Source: Biomphalaria glabrata (Eukaryota; Mollusca; Gastropoda; Planorbidae). From it: a stretch of DNA of 64,000 bases. Below are positions 1 through 10,007 of the stretch, piece after piece (positions within the stretch are counted from its first letter, which is position 1; each line of letters starts with the position of its first letter). The stretch lies in contig NC_074715.1 in assembly GCF_947242115.1 (NCBI RefSeq), positions 49,047,586 through 49,111,585 on the forward strand. Direction: 5' to 3'. Below the pieces are notes generated by a model. The model was not told the DNA's origin. It ran no database searches and saw only the letters and a program-made list of their open reading frames with translations. A program made the position numbers and the translations under genes.

Positions 1-60
1 CGTCTAGAGAACTTGTTGTGCCAGTCAAGACAACCAGAAATGGACGAATTGTTAAAGTTC

Positions 61-532
61 CTAGTAGACAGGGCCGGCCTTAGGCCACTGCAGCCTATGC
101 GGTCGCAGTGGGCGCCGCGCTTTCATAGGCCCCGCGCTTTCATAGGCCCCGCGCTAATTCCAAGTGTACATTATTAAATTAAACCATTATAACGTATATA
201 AAATAACAGGTTATTCGCGACCTCCTGATTTTCCAGGGCCTCCAGGAAATCTCTTGAAAAGGCAAAATATACGATAAAGTCTTGAACTTTTTAAAAATTT
301 ATTCAATTCTCCTGAAGAAGAGACGAAATTGACATTTTGGGGTGCCTATAAATAAAAAGTGGCATTGCGAGCTTTCATTTGATAAAAATTTATTGCAAAG
401 ACGAAAGTAGGCCTATTTTCTAATTCAAAAAAGATAATTTTGACATTATGCTTATCCCTACCCAGACTAGGCCCCGCGAGATCCGTTTCGCATAGGGGCC
501 CCGCAAATGCTAGGGCCGGCCTTGCTAGTAGA
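61..532. mobile_element. Non-autonomous hAT element with 8-bp target duplication
   Basis: The element runs from 69 to 524. Its ends are CAGGGCCGGCC on the left and, read inward from the right, CAAGGCCGGCC. Flanking it at 61-68 and 525-532 is the identical octamer CTAGTAGA, the target duplication length typical of hAT transposases. The interior has GC-rich ends and an AT-rich centre with no transposase reading frame, so it would have depended on an enzyme supplied elsewhere. The perfect duplication suggests a fairly recent insertion. Confidence 0.85.
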
Positions 533-1146
533 TATCACACTTAAGAACTTTAAAAGGAAGGGTATGATAATAACTTCAAAAGGAAGGATGTGTTAATATT
601 ATATGATATTACGTCATTATTTTTTGTTTATGTTTTGTGCGAAAGCAAAAGGATTAGATGTAAATAAAAAGAGAGTTTCTATTGAATTTAGGAAAGATGA
701 ATAAAGGGGTAACAACTAGAGTGTGAAGTTTAATTCTGAAATTATAGACGCCAAACCCGAATAATGGACAATTTTAGCATTATTAAGAATAACTTTTAGA
801 TCTGTTATACTCGATTCTGTAAATTTTGCTTCAAGGTTAATTAGTGTAGCCATATAATTCTCGCCATTTAGATCTATTATTAGTAAAGGTAACAAGATAC
901 CTGGAATTCGCTGTATACCATGCAGTTTTATTCGTGGCAACAAAGTTTAAAATGTAAGACTAATTTTAAAAAATAATTTGATCTCTCTGGGAAAAAATAT
1001 TTTTTAAATGTCAACAAAGTCAACGTACCGATAGACCTTGATCTAGGTTTAGTCTTTGTGATAAATTTAATCCATAAATGTTGAAAAAAAAAAGACACCC
1101 GTTGACACTATTTGTCAATCAAATATATTAATTTATGTATTTACAA
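533..1146. other. Gene-free AT-rich stretch
   Basis: I see no supported gene, RNA or classified repeat here. The only longer reading frame (716-943, minus) has no recognisable motif. Confidence 0.5.
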
Positions 1147-1220
1147 ATAAATTTCGGACACCCATTTGGGGATTTTAAAATTCTCCCCCCCCCCATCCCC
1201 CCCCCTTAGTTACGCCACTG
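1147..1220. mobile_element. Right-end fragment of a hAT element (CAGTGGCGTAGC type)
   Basis: The stretch ends in TTACGCCACTG after a C-rich tract and resembles the right half of the complete copy at 4371-4541. The left end is not recognisable. Confidence 0.5.
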
Positions 1221-1365
1221 GCTTCACAGTTTGTTAAACAATGTAAATCTGAGTACTCTCCCTTCAACATTACAAATATAAATGTATATTAACTATGGTG
1301 CGAATATGTATGTTACAACACGCTAGAAACAACCCCACCTCCTAAAAAAAATTAAAAAAAATAAA

Positions 1366-1449
1366 AAATTTCGATGGTCTTAGGCGACCCCTGCCAAATG
1401 GCCATTCGATCCCTACAGGGGTTGCGACCCAAAGGTTGAGAACCCCTGA
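1366..1449. mobile_element. Right-end fragment of a hAT element (TTCTCAACC family)
   Basis: It reads GGCGACCCCTG, then TTGCGACCC, and closes with GGTTGAGAACCCCTG, the same right end as the complete copies at 3735-3942 and 42568-42773. The left terminus is missing or too degraded to place. Confidence 0.7.
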
Positions 1450-2072
1450 TCAAGGCTATGCTTACCATATTTACATGAAAAGATCGAAAGGATCTAGATC
1501 TAGATCTAATTTTAGAAACTACACTTTGCGCAGATAGTTTTTTACTTTGACACATGAAAAATACGAAATATAGTCTATTCATTTCATTATTTAATAAAAT
1601 TAACCTTTAAATTTGTTTTTCAAAAGCCTTTTTAAATGTTGAGATATATTCTATTAGTTTCATTCATAAATCGCGTACATCTGATAAAAAAGGTCACGCA
1701 TGCGCAGAGCGAAGCCTTCACGCACGCGCAGAATGAACTCTATCCAAGATTAGTCTAGATCTAGATCTATGTCTCACTCGAGATCTTTAAACGTCGATTA
1801 GCTATTTTGATAGCTCCATTCATGTTATTTTTACATTCCCGCATTCGCTTTACTTATAAAATTATTATTTCGTTTAATTGTTTACAAAGCACTCTCAGTG
1901 ACTATATCGAAAATGATACGCAAAATTAAGACCCGCGGGCCGCGGGTAACAGATGGCTAGTATATATATATTTATTTCGCATACAGCGGTTTAATTGCTT
2001 ATCAGCAGTTTTGTGCTACAAGTCAACGAGTATCCACGGTCCACAACACTTATACCTAGGGTCTTTCTATAG
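1450..2072. other. Gene-free stretch with short AGATCT-rich clusters
   Basis: No gene is supported. Small clusters of overlapping TCTAGATC motifs occur near 1494-1508 and 1755-1770. Otherwise it is plain AT-rich sequence. Confidence 0.4.
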
Positions 2073-2196
2073 CAGGGGTCGCCACCCCTTTGGGGGGTCG
2101 AATGACCATTTGCGAGGGTCGCCTAAGACCATCGGAAAATTTAATAATCTTTTTTTTTTTTTTGGTGGGCCCGGGGGGGGGGCTATTTTTCATCTT

Positions 2197-2253
<57 letters not shown>

Positions 2254-3041
2254 AGTGTGTGTCTCTAACGCGTTGTAAAAAGCATATTTGTGCTATAGTC
2301 GATATACATTTTTATGTTTTGTGCTATAGGATTAGAAAAATTGATCCGATTATATTATTATTAAACAAATTCTGAAACGACCGTCAAGTATCAATAAAAT
2401 AAAAGTAGGAATAACAAAGAAAGATGTAAGATTACTGACATATAGCCAGGGGATATGAATGACACTTTAAGTGAATGTTTTATCATTGAACGTAGAAGTG
2501 ATTGTTATTGGCAGTTACCTCTTTCTATTATGTATATATATGTATAATTGTTATTCGAAACTATTTGTTGCGGACCACATCTTGGATGTTGCAGAATACT
2601 CTTTCACCAACTGAAAGTAATGTCCATCAAATGAGTCGTAACGCTGTTTCTGGATAAACATTTCTATGGAGAAAATCTAATCGCGTCGTAAATCACATTT
2701 ACCTAAGCCAATGAACGAAAAAAAAAATTATAGTTGGGGGTCGCCGTCTAGCGGAAAATTGTATAAAGGTGTAATAGTAAGTGTATGTGTTTTGAGTGGC
2801 TGGTAGTGCAGTGTGTGTGCGCCTGTGTATGAAATGACCAGTGGACCTTAAGTGTACATGGTTGAGTGAACAGCAGTGTGTCAGGGACTGAGTGTAAAAG
2901 GAAATCAGTTTAGAGAACAAGTGGCTGGAGTAAAGAACAGAAATAGAGACTAATAAAATCATTGTGTTTATTGAAGCTCATGTTATTTTAGTGTGTCTAT
3001 TACAAAAGGGGTCGCGGAGCTAAAAAGGTTGAGAACCACTG
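2073..3041. mobile_element. Longer hAT element of the TTCTCAACC family
   Basis: The left end (CAGGGGTCGCC, then a GGGGGTCGAATGACC block) and the right end (GTTGAGAACCACTG) belong to the same family as the copies at 3735 and 42568. About 970 bp lie between them, including a long TA run at 2202-2251. No transposase frame is visible. The flanking octamers match at only about five positions, so the insertion is old or the left end has lost bases. Confidence 0.6.
2202..2251. repeat. (TA)n microsatellite
   Basis: About 25 TA dinucleotides run uninterrupted inside the hAT element. Confidence 0.95.
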
Positions 3042-3054
3042 TTCTTTTTTACAT

Positions 3055-3185
3055 TTGTATTGCTACGTTATAGTGTATCAATTCATTGATTGTTCTGCAG
3101 TCAGCGTCCAAGATTCGCAAGCATATAAGAATGTGGCCATGACCAGGAAGCGCATCAGTCTGATTTTAAACAACCACAACCTAAG
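3055..3185 (-). mobile_element. LINE reverse-transcriptase C-terminal remnant (LINE-D-like)
   Basis: Read on the minus strand, the segment encodes LMRFLVMATFLYACESWTLT and then AEQ, matching the widespread non-LTR retrotransposon motif FLYACESWTL just downstream of the reverse-transcriptase core. A 135-codon plus-strand frame across this segment and beyond is an antisense by-product, not a gene. The match fades within about 130 bp, so this is a small fossil fragment. Confidence 0.75.
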
Positions 3186-3734
3186 TCTAAAATATAAGCT
3201 ACATGTTTACCACTGGTCACGAAAAAGGTTGTCAAAAAAGACGTCTTTTTTTTCCAGCCAAATCTTTCAAGTGCCAGTACTGGTAAATGAATTCAATATC
3301 CTTTACAATATATCCTTCCTTTATACAAGCCAATACATCATAGAAAAGAGAAAATATGACATTAATTTGATTGATAGACAATTTTTTGGAATTACATTAA
3401 ACATAATGGAAGAAGGACATTTTCACACTTTAACCATACTGGATACTACCTCAAAAAAGTAGAACATGTCTTGCTTTTACCGGACTTGTGGTATATTTCT
3501 AAATAGGGTCGTTAGTAATTTAAAACTTGCAAAGAGAATCAATAAGAAACTCGATACATGCACACCTTTTTTTTTGTCTTCACTCTGGGCAACAGGTGAT
3601 GAACGTATTTTCAGTATGCAAGTGACTTTTCTGAGCTCAAGCGAATAGTCTTAGTTTCACCTTTAGGTATATCTTGACGCTTGCTAAAAAGGGTCGTTCA
3701 AAAAAAAAAATCGAAGTGTCAAGTTGTTTTAGAA

Positions 3735-3942
3735 CAGCGGTTCTCAACCTTTTAAGCTCGGCGACCCCTTTTTACAATCCCCCACTCTGACGCGACCCCC
3801 CCTCCACACACTCACACATACAGCAATAGAAGAATACACAATAACAATCCATATTTTCAATAGTCATAGGCGACCCCTGGCAAATCGTCAATCGACCCCT
3901 AAGGGGGGGGGGGGGTCGCGACCCACAGGTTGAGAACCCCTG
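3735..3942. mobile_element. Complete short hAT element (TTCTCAACC family)
   Basis: Ends are CAGCGGTTCTCAACC and GGTTGAGAACCCCTG, a near-perfect inverted repeat. The octamer TTTTAGAA flanks both sides (3727-3734 and 3943-3950). At 208 bp it cannot code for transposase, so it is a MITE-sized derivative. Sister copy: 42568-42773. Confidence 0.92.
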
Positions 3943-4009
3943 TTTTAGAACAAAGCTTGTAATGTCTGATAACTACGAGGTGATGTGGTACCTCATCAAG
4001 AATGATGAT

Positions 4010-4320
4010 CTGACATGATCTTCACTTATCCCTTAGACTAATGAACTGTTGGGGCACCACATATGATCTGTTGACAGTCTCTCTCCATTCCTCTTTGTCT
4101 TTTTTTTTTTTTTGCCTTAGACAGAATCTCTTTCAATGACAAGCCCGTCCATTCTTCTTTTATGTTATCTCCCTTCGTTTCTCGTTTTCTCTTTCCGCCT
4201 CTAATTTTTCTTGTACTGTTCCATGAAGGAAGGGTTTTGCGAGCCCTGAGGACCATTGTGATATAGCTATAAAAATGTAATTAACTTTTACAGTGGTTAT
4301 TAGGTCATCACGGGGCCCAG
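4010..4320 (-). mobile_element. LINE-D 3' end fragment
   Basis: On the minus strand the translation contains WTGLSLKEILSKAK preceded by a GG-K-KRE-KGDNIKE stretch. Relatives at 13810-14075 and 44560-44815 (minus) and 44895-45045 (plus) share this end. It matches the C-terminal tail of non-LTR reverse transcriptases, where a basic RQRKRW segment precedes EWTG. The frame is degraded. Confidence 0.7.
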
Positions 4321-4370
4321 TCGCAGTTGTAATCCTGTTTCCAATCTCTTCGCTTGTAATGCAGTCTTTT

Positions 4371-4541
4371 CAGGGGCGTAGCTAGGAATTTTCCATCATT
4401 TGGGGGCCCGGGAGGCTCAACCTCTTTGTGGGCCCCTGCATTTTGCGTAATATTTAATATTTAATTAAAAAACACTCATTTGGGGCCCGGGGGTATTTTC
4501 AAATTCTCCCCGCCCCCTCCCCCACCCTAGCTACGCCACTG
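4371..4541. mobile_element. Short hAT element (CAGGGGCGTAGC type)
   Basis: The 171-bp element begins CAGGGGCGTAGCTAGG and ends CTAGCTACGCCACTG, an inverted repeat. The flanks AGTCTTTT (4363-4370) and AGTCTTTG (4542-4549) match at seven of eight positions, as expected for a slightly aged hAT insertion. It has no coding capacity. Confidence 0.85.
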
Positions 4542-4594
4542 AGTCTTTGTATGTGATACCTAGGATCCCCTATAGCATCTCTATTAAATTGCTA

Positions 4595-4645
4595 GGATTT
4601 TCTTAAATTCTGCAGTTTGCGTCCTAGATTCGTAAGCGTGTAAGA
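4595..4645 (-). mobile_element. Tiny LINE reverse-transcriptase remnant
   Basis: The minus strand reads RFLHAYESRTQTAE, a decayed version of the FLYACESWTLTAE motif seen at 3055-3185. Confidence 0.5.
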
Positions 4646-4649
4646 ATCG

Positions 4650-5984
4650 AATGTAATGATAAGTATAAACAAGAAAAACATTTTTAAAAAATACTTTTAA
4701 AAAAATATGGCAATACCTCCTTCATACAACTTTATAGAGCGACTGTTTTTTTTCCCTCTTAAGAACTAAATGAATGGAAAAATTGAATCCTTGCTAAGCG
4801 AATGCATAGATCTTCTACACTTTATAATATTCCGAAGATAAAAGCGATACGCAAACAAAACTTTTCCTGAATATTAATTTATTCAATTCGTGAATCAATA
4901 ATGCTTTACATTCGCTAATTCCCGAAAGCGATAGTCCTTTTCAACAAGGCGATAATCCTTTCAAAACCGACGTTGGATTTAGATCTAGACCTAGTTCTGT
5001 TGCCAAATTTAAAATTTATTCATTTTAAATTTAGTGTGCCCAACGAGCGCTAGTAATCCTTTTCTCTGCGATACACATCAGCTGTTAAATTTCTAAGAAA
5101 ATTATAAGAGCCGTTTTTTTGGAGATCCGTGTCCAGGTCCCAAGTTCCTCCATGAAGTTGCGACTTGAATAGACGTATTGTGAAAATAGTGGCTGCAATG
5201 TCTCGTATTAATGTCAGACATTTTAAAATGTAAAAATGTAAAAGTTAATTTAGAAAGATTTTTCTTAAGTTATCAGAATAGTAAGAACATGTTAATCCCA
5301 CTTCGTCAGATTTATACAAAATCTTAAGTATGATTCAGTCACATGACCCTTTCAAACCTTTACCCCAAAACCTGACTACCACTTCATTCGTATGGCCATA
5401 GTGTGTATCCTCTATCCCCCTCCCTCCTTTTTTTTTAAAACTACAATTATAGATAATTTTATGCTGCAATAAACGCTGCATAATCTGCATAATAAAAAAT
5501 ACAATCTCAGTTCATTAGCAACTAGATCTATATTACAATAATATATATATATATAATCTTTATACCGGAATCTTGTAAACCAAATAAAAGTCTGAAAGAC
5601 TTTGAATCCGATAAAACATGGACTAGATAAAAACATGCTTACCTGTCTTTATCGATGCGCTGCGAGATGACGGATATACCATTGCCGTGCACTGTCGCTT
5701 TTTAAAACCAACGTTCCCCCGTTACCTCCGACCGACCACGTCGTCAAGCTGGTCGATACCGCAATAGGCAGACACTGCGTCCCCTCCACCCTAAACCCCC
5801 CCCCCCCCGGAAATGCAAGGCAGTTACTTACTTGTGAGGTCGTGCGCGTGAAAGTGAAGTGAAGTGGAGTAGGGCCGTGTAATGAGGCAATGACAATGAA
5901 TCTCGTGGTGCGATCAGTGATTGTCATTTAGATCTATTAACCAAGTAGAAGAGAACATTGATGCCAATAAAAGATTTAAATGGG
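4650..5984. other. Gene-free stretch with degenerate repeats
   Basis: No gene is supported. The part at 5030-5170 resembles 29690-29830 and parts of 54250-54480 (shared phrases around AGATCCGTGT and a TCCATGAAGTT block), pointing to an unclassified old repeat family. A C-rich tract lies at 5797-5808 and short TA and poly-T runs near 5425-5560. Confidence 0.4.
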
Positions 5985-6175
5985 CACCCGATGGGGGTCA
6001 AGTGGATTACCCGCCTATCGTGTGGCATGCGCTTCAGACTTCCATCATGAGTGTCCCGAGTTCAAACCCTGCGCGCAGTTACCCCCACCCCCTGCCAGCC
6101 CAATCATAAAGCCTGGGCTAGGACGTATTCATCTTCAAGTACGTACGGAATGTATAAACCTAAAGTGTAAAAAAG
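5985..6175 (+). mobile_element. SINE-3 copy (tRNA-derived, diverged)
   Basis: The segment has a B-box-like GAGTTCAAACCCTG followed by a C-rich CCCACCCCCTGCC block and a CTGGGCTAGGACG / ATCTTCAA tail, parallel to the better copy at 15130-15300. The 5' tRNA-like head is worn. Confidence 0.55.
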
Positions 6176-6216
6176 AAAAACATAAAAAATACTTTTAAAA
6201 AACAAAGCTAATACCA

Positions 6217-6715
6217 AATGTAATAGTATTAATTAGTTTTGATCAGTCAATCAATGAAACTGACTAATTCAGCTTATACCATTACTTCAGTCAAGTACAA
6301 TTTTTTTTCTTTGTTCGAGATACCAAACAAAATAATTAATTACTTATAGTTAATTAACACATTTTTTACCAATTTTGATTTATGTGTTATTAGTTAAAAG
6401 AAATAATTGTGCAAAGTTTCAGCTTGATTCGAGATTTGGGTGTCGGTGAAATAACGTGTACAAACTTTTTACCAGACAGACAGAGTGGGTTGATATAAGC
6501 TTTGTAATAAAAGTAATAGACTTTAGAAACCAATATGTTAAACAAAACCTAGCTCACTACAAAAACACGTCTTTTCGCTCTGGCATTCTGGAGTCGTCTC
6601 CTCTACATAACATTAAGCTTATGACAATACCGACTAACGTTGACACTGCATAGATACCAACCAATCGCTTACTTCTTCGTCACTATAGAAACACACACAC
6701 ACACACACTCCAAAA
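6217..6715. repeat. Unclassified interspersed repeat R1
   Basis: This stretch shares ACCAAACAAAATAATTAATT, a CAAAGTTTCAGCTTGAT block and a CAGACAGACAGAG block with copies at 24330-24670, 27715-28080, 36020-36350, 54770-55260, 59936-60110 and 62690-62985. The part from 6540 on (AAAACACGTCTTTTCGCTCT and an (AC)n run) recurs at 62810-62975. It carries no coding signal. The family is abundant, but I cannot place its ends well enough to classify it. Confidence 0.6.
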
Positions 6716-6806
6716 CACCTATTTGAGTTGGGTAGATTCGGGGGCGTCCTGGGAATCCCGAAATTCAAAATCCCAGCCAGCTACTTCTTAGCCACCACGG
6801 CCAGTG
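6716..6806 (-). mobile_element. SINE-1 fragment
   Basis: It reads GGGTAGATTCGGGGGCG, then TCCCGAAATTCAAAATCCCA, the reverse complement of the central SINE-1 body, and ends in a degraded tRNA-like GCCACCACGGCC block. Confidence 0.65.
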
Positions 6807-6920
6807 TTAAATTTAAGGGATGGTTTAGTGGGCAGAGCTGTGAGCGTTCTGAAATATGAGGGTACCATCATACATTAGTTCAGTGTATACAGTACTAGAT
6901 ATTCGGGAGCGTTAAATGTG

Positions 6921-7279
6921 AGAGCTAATCAGTTGGTCAGAGGAGCTAATCAGTTAGTCAGAGGAGCTATTCAGTTGGTCAGAGGAGCTAATCAGTTTGT
7001 CAGAGGAGCTAATCAGTTGGTCAGAGGAGCTAATCAGTTTGTCAGAGGAGCTAATCAGTTGGTCAGAAGAGCTAATCAGTTGGTCAGAGGAGCTAATCAG
7101 TTGGCCAGAGGAGCTAATACGTTTGTCAGAGGAGCTAATCAGTTGGTCAGAGGAGCTAATCAGTTGGCCAGAGGAGCTAATACGTTTGTCAGATTAGCTA
7201 ATCAGTTGGTCAGAGGAGCTAATCAGTTGGTCAGAGGAGCTAATCAGTTGGTCAGAGGAGCTAATCAGTTGGTCAGAGG
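6921..7279. repeat. 21-bp minisatellite, about 17 copies, open on both strands
   Basis: The unit GGAGCTAATCAGTTGGTCAGA is repeated about 17 times with few substitutions. Because 21 is a multiple of three and no unit frame contains a stop, long reading frames arise in several frames. The one from 6918 to 7466 reads as heptapeptides of the type GANQLVR followed by 62 unrelated residues. A doublet with ANQLAR and ANTFVR variants occurs twice, which shows a 63-bp higher-order duplication. I see no splice, promoter or homology evidence that it is a gene. Confidence 0.85.
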
Positions 7280-8129
7280 TGCACAAGAACGAAAAGGACG
7301 CAGACTTTACAACAACCAACGTCATATTTTTTTCCTGAAAAATGCAAGTGTATTTGCTTACAATTGGCCCAACCAAATTCTTGGATTCGACCTCAGACCG
7401 TCAGTTAGAAGACAGATCGCTTCACCACCTCGCTACTTCTCTCCACAATGGCTAAACAGAGTTTAAACAATTGAAGCGCCTAAAACCTGATCATCATCAT
7501 CAAGACATCAGCCAAATCGCTAGAATAACGTAATGGTTAGAACATGACGGAAAGAGATGAATGTGATGGGTTGCTGAAACGGCAATCAATATCCCAGGTA
7601 ACCTTTTACATCGGTTGCCTCTTTTCAAGCCCTACCCCCCCCCCCCCGCCCTGCTCTTCGTGTTTAGCTGATTTATTGTCAGCATTTATTCCTATCTTTC
7701 AGCAGTACTCTAGTCTCGCTGCGTCGGGTTTGGTTTCATCTTCTTAAATAAGAATTGCGAAATGACATTGAAGGGTTTCAGAAAACAATGTACCCCGCCT
7801 TTTCTGTCTATAAATAGTGAAAATTATTGGAAAATTTTGTGAACTAAATATTTTTATTTTTCGTGTATGCCATTTTTGAGATAGGAATCTGGTTTGGGAA
7901 ATAACAAGGTCCTTTATCATTCTTTCTTCTCCAGTCGTTTTTTTTTTTTTTTGTTGTGCTCTAATTTAGATGTGAAAGTAAGATGTTGAAAGCTGAAAGA
8001 ATTATTTAAGCCTTTGAGAGTAAATAATACAGAAAACTGATGGCTATCAAATATCAGGAAAAGAAAATGAGTTTCTACTTTTAAATGTCAACAAATGTTT
8101 GGTAAATAAGAGTAAGCCTTATTTCTGTG
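7280..8129. other. Gene-free stretch after the minisatellite
   Basis: No supported gene. There is a C-rich run near 7637-7648 and a T run at 7939-7952. The segment at 7480-7500 is a short (ATC)n run. Confidence 0.4.
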
Positions 8130-8328
8130 TAGAGACGGAAGCTGAACTGGTTCGGTCATAGTGTAAGGAGCGACTCTTGTTCGTAAGTCACCTTTCAAGG
8201 CACGGTGAATGGGGCACCAAGAAAGGGTCTTCGAAAGAAAATTAGCCTGGAGAAGGTCCTTCTAAAGACAGTTTCTGACCATGAAGAAGGGAAGGGAATC
8301 GTCACAACTCAAGTAAAGGGATTGATAA
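8130..8328 (+). mobile_element. LINE 3' end fragment (LINE-D-like)
   Basis: The plus-strand translation gives fragments such as RRKLNWFGH and a GAPRKGLRKKISLEKVL block, the layout expected for a non-LTR reverse transcriptase tail (WFGH motif, then a basic segment). It runs directly into a GAT array, suggesting that the LINE tail was GAT-type. Confidence 0.6.
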
Positions 8329-8657
8329 AGATGATGATGATGATGACGACGACGACGATGATAATGACGATGATGATGATGATGATGACGACGACGATGA
8401 TGATGATGCGAAGATGATGACGATGACGACGATGATGATGATGACGACGATGACGATGACGACGACGATGATGATGACGATGATGATGATGATAATGATG
8501 ATGATAATGATGATAATAACGATGATGATGATGATGATGGTGACGATAATGACAATGATGATGATGATAATGATGATGATGATAATGATGATGATGATGA
8601 TGACGACGACGATGATGATGATGACGATGATAATGACGATGATGATGAAGATGATTT
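8329..8657. repeat. (GAT/GAC)n trinucleotide array
   Basis: About 110 imperfect GAT, GAC and occasional AAT triplets form a 330-bp array. Long frames of Met/Thr, Asp or Ser/His are simple translations of it and not genes. It starts at the end of a LINE fragment. Confidence 0.95.
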
Positions 8658-8924
8658 TTCCTTTTCAAGTACTGACCAGAATAAAGATAGGACATAAAGG
8701 AGACGCTGAAGATCTAACGTAAAAAGAATTATTTGTTCATATCCTCATCGGGGTAGTGTGGGCGCCTCAGTCGACACCTTGTTAACCCCCCCCCCCCCCC
8801 GGCGGTGAAAAGAAATAGAATGTCAGAGCAGAGATTCGAACGAGATGGTATAGGCCTACAGATGTTGTCGCCTGGCCGCTGGGAACAAGAGAGACGAGGA
8901 CACGTAGAGTTATGAAACAAGATA

Positions 8925-9375
8925 CAAATTTGTACAAATGCTCCTTCTTCCCTGGTGCTATTAGAGCATGGAATGGGTTGCCTGAGCTAGCCAGGAAAAC
9001 CAGTGACTTGGCAGAATTTAAGTCCTTGGTTAACATGCATGACTGAATGTATGAAGTAACGTCTGTATTAATTTGTACAAATGCTCCTTCTTCCCTGGTG
9101 CTATTAGAGCATGGAATGGGTTGCCTGAGCTAGCCAGGAAAACCAGTGACTTGGCAGGATTTAAGTCCTTGGTTAACATGCATGACTGAATGTATGAAGT
9201 AACGTCTGTATTAATTTGTACAAATGCTCCTTCTTCCCTAGTGCTATTAGAGCATGAAATGGGTTGCCTTGAGCTAGCCAGGAAAACCAGTGACTTGGCA
9301 GAATTTAAGTCCTTGGTTAACATGCATGACTGAATGTATGAAGTAACGTCTGTATTATACAAGATAAGATAAGAT
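8925..9375 (+). mobile_element. LINE-B 3' end, tandemly triplicated (143-bp unit)
   Basis: Three near-identical blocks begin with TGTACAAATG at 8931, 9074 and 9217, exactly 143 bp apart. Each codes for the LINE-B C-terminus (FFPGAIRAWNGLPELARKT type, then SLVNMHD) and a short 3' untranslated segment. Only the third is followed by the family's tail (AAGATAAGATAAGATA near 9361-9375). This looks like tandem duplication after insertion. Confidence 0.85.
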
Positions 9376-9457
9376 AAACATTTAATTGTGCAGATTATAA
9401 TTAATTTTAAAATCAGGAACCAAAGAAATGTTATAGAGGGACAACAACTCTTTAGGG

Positions 9458-9580
9458 CAGTGTTTCCCAAACTATGTTCCTAGGAACCCTAGCGTTCCTC
9501 GAGGTCTCAATTTGTGTTTCACAACTACAGGAATATTGAACTAGTAGGCCACCACCTGAATTAGTCTCTGTAAAAACAAA
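9458..9580. mobile_element. hAT end fragment (CAGTGTTTCCCAAA family)
   Basis: It begins CAGTGTTTCCCAAACTATGTT and continues with a GGAACCCTAG block and a CTAGTAGGCCACCAC block shared with 21022-21197 and, inverted, 32285-32477. The right end cannot be placed. Confidence 0.65.
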
Positions 9581-9679
9581 TACGTTTTAAATTAGTTTTT
9601 CTTTTTATCTCTGGTGTTTATGTGTGTAATGTTATCACAGCGCCTTGAGCCTACATTTCGTTTGTTAACAGCGCCCTAT

Positions 9680-10007
9680 AAATTAAATTATTATTATTAT
9701 TATTAAAGTCAAGCCACGCCATCAGATAATGACACGAAAAAAGGCGAAGTTAGTACAAGTACGTCTTCGATTTCCGATGCTTCTAAAAAAAGAAAGTAAC
9801 TACATCCGGCGCCGTGAAACGTCAGGCCATGATTCGTCTCTTTCCATCAGTATTCTAGTCCTCGACAAAATTAGAAACAGTGGATCGAAAGCAAACGTAT
9901 CAACATAAGTCAACGCTCTCATAAAGACGTCTTACAAATAATCTTGGCATCATTCGCTCTTCCTGCTCGTTATAAATCTACAAGGATGTTGAATTACCTT
10001 CAAACAA
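9680..10007. other. Gene-free stretch
   Basis: A short (TTA)n run at about 9688-9704 follows a SINE-2-like tail (GCGCCCTATAAATT). Beyond it I see nothing recognisable before the 26-bp array. Confidence 0.4.

Noticed and set aside
3055-3462. A 135-codon plus-strand frame that could be called a gene.
   Set aside because: Its first third is the antisense of a LINE motif (FLYACESWTL), and the rest shows no splice sites, motif or signal.
8262-8722. Long frames of poly-Ser/His/Met across the GAT array.
   Set aside because: They are plain translations of a trinucleotide repeat in every frame and strand.
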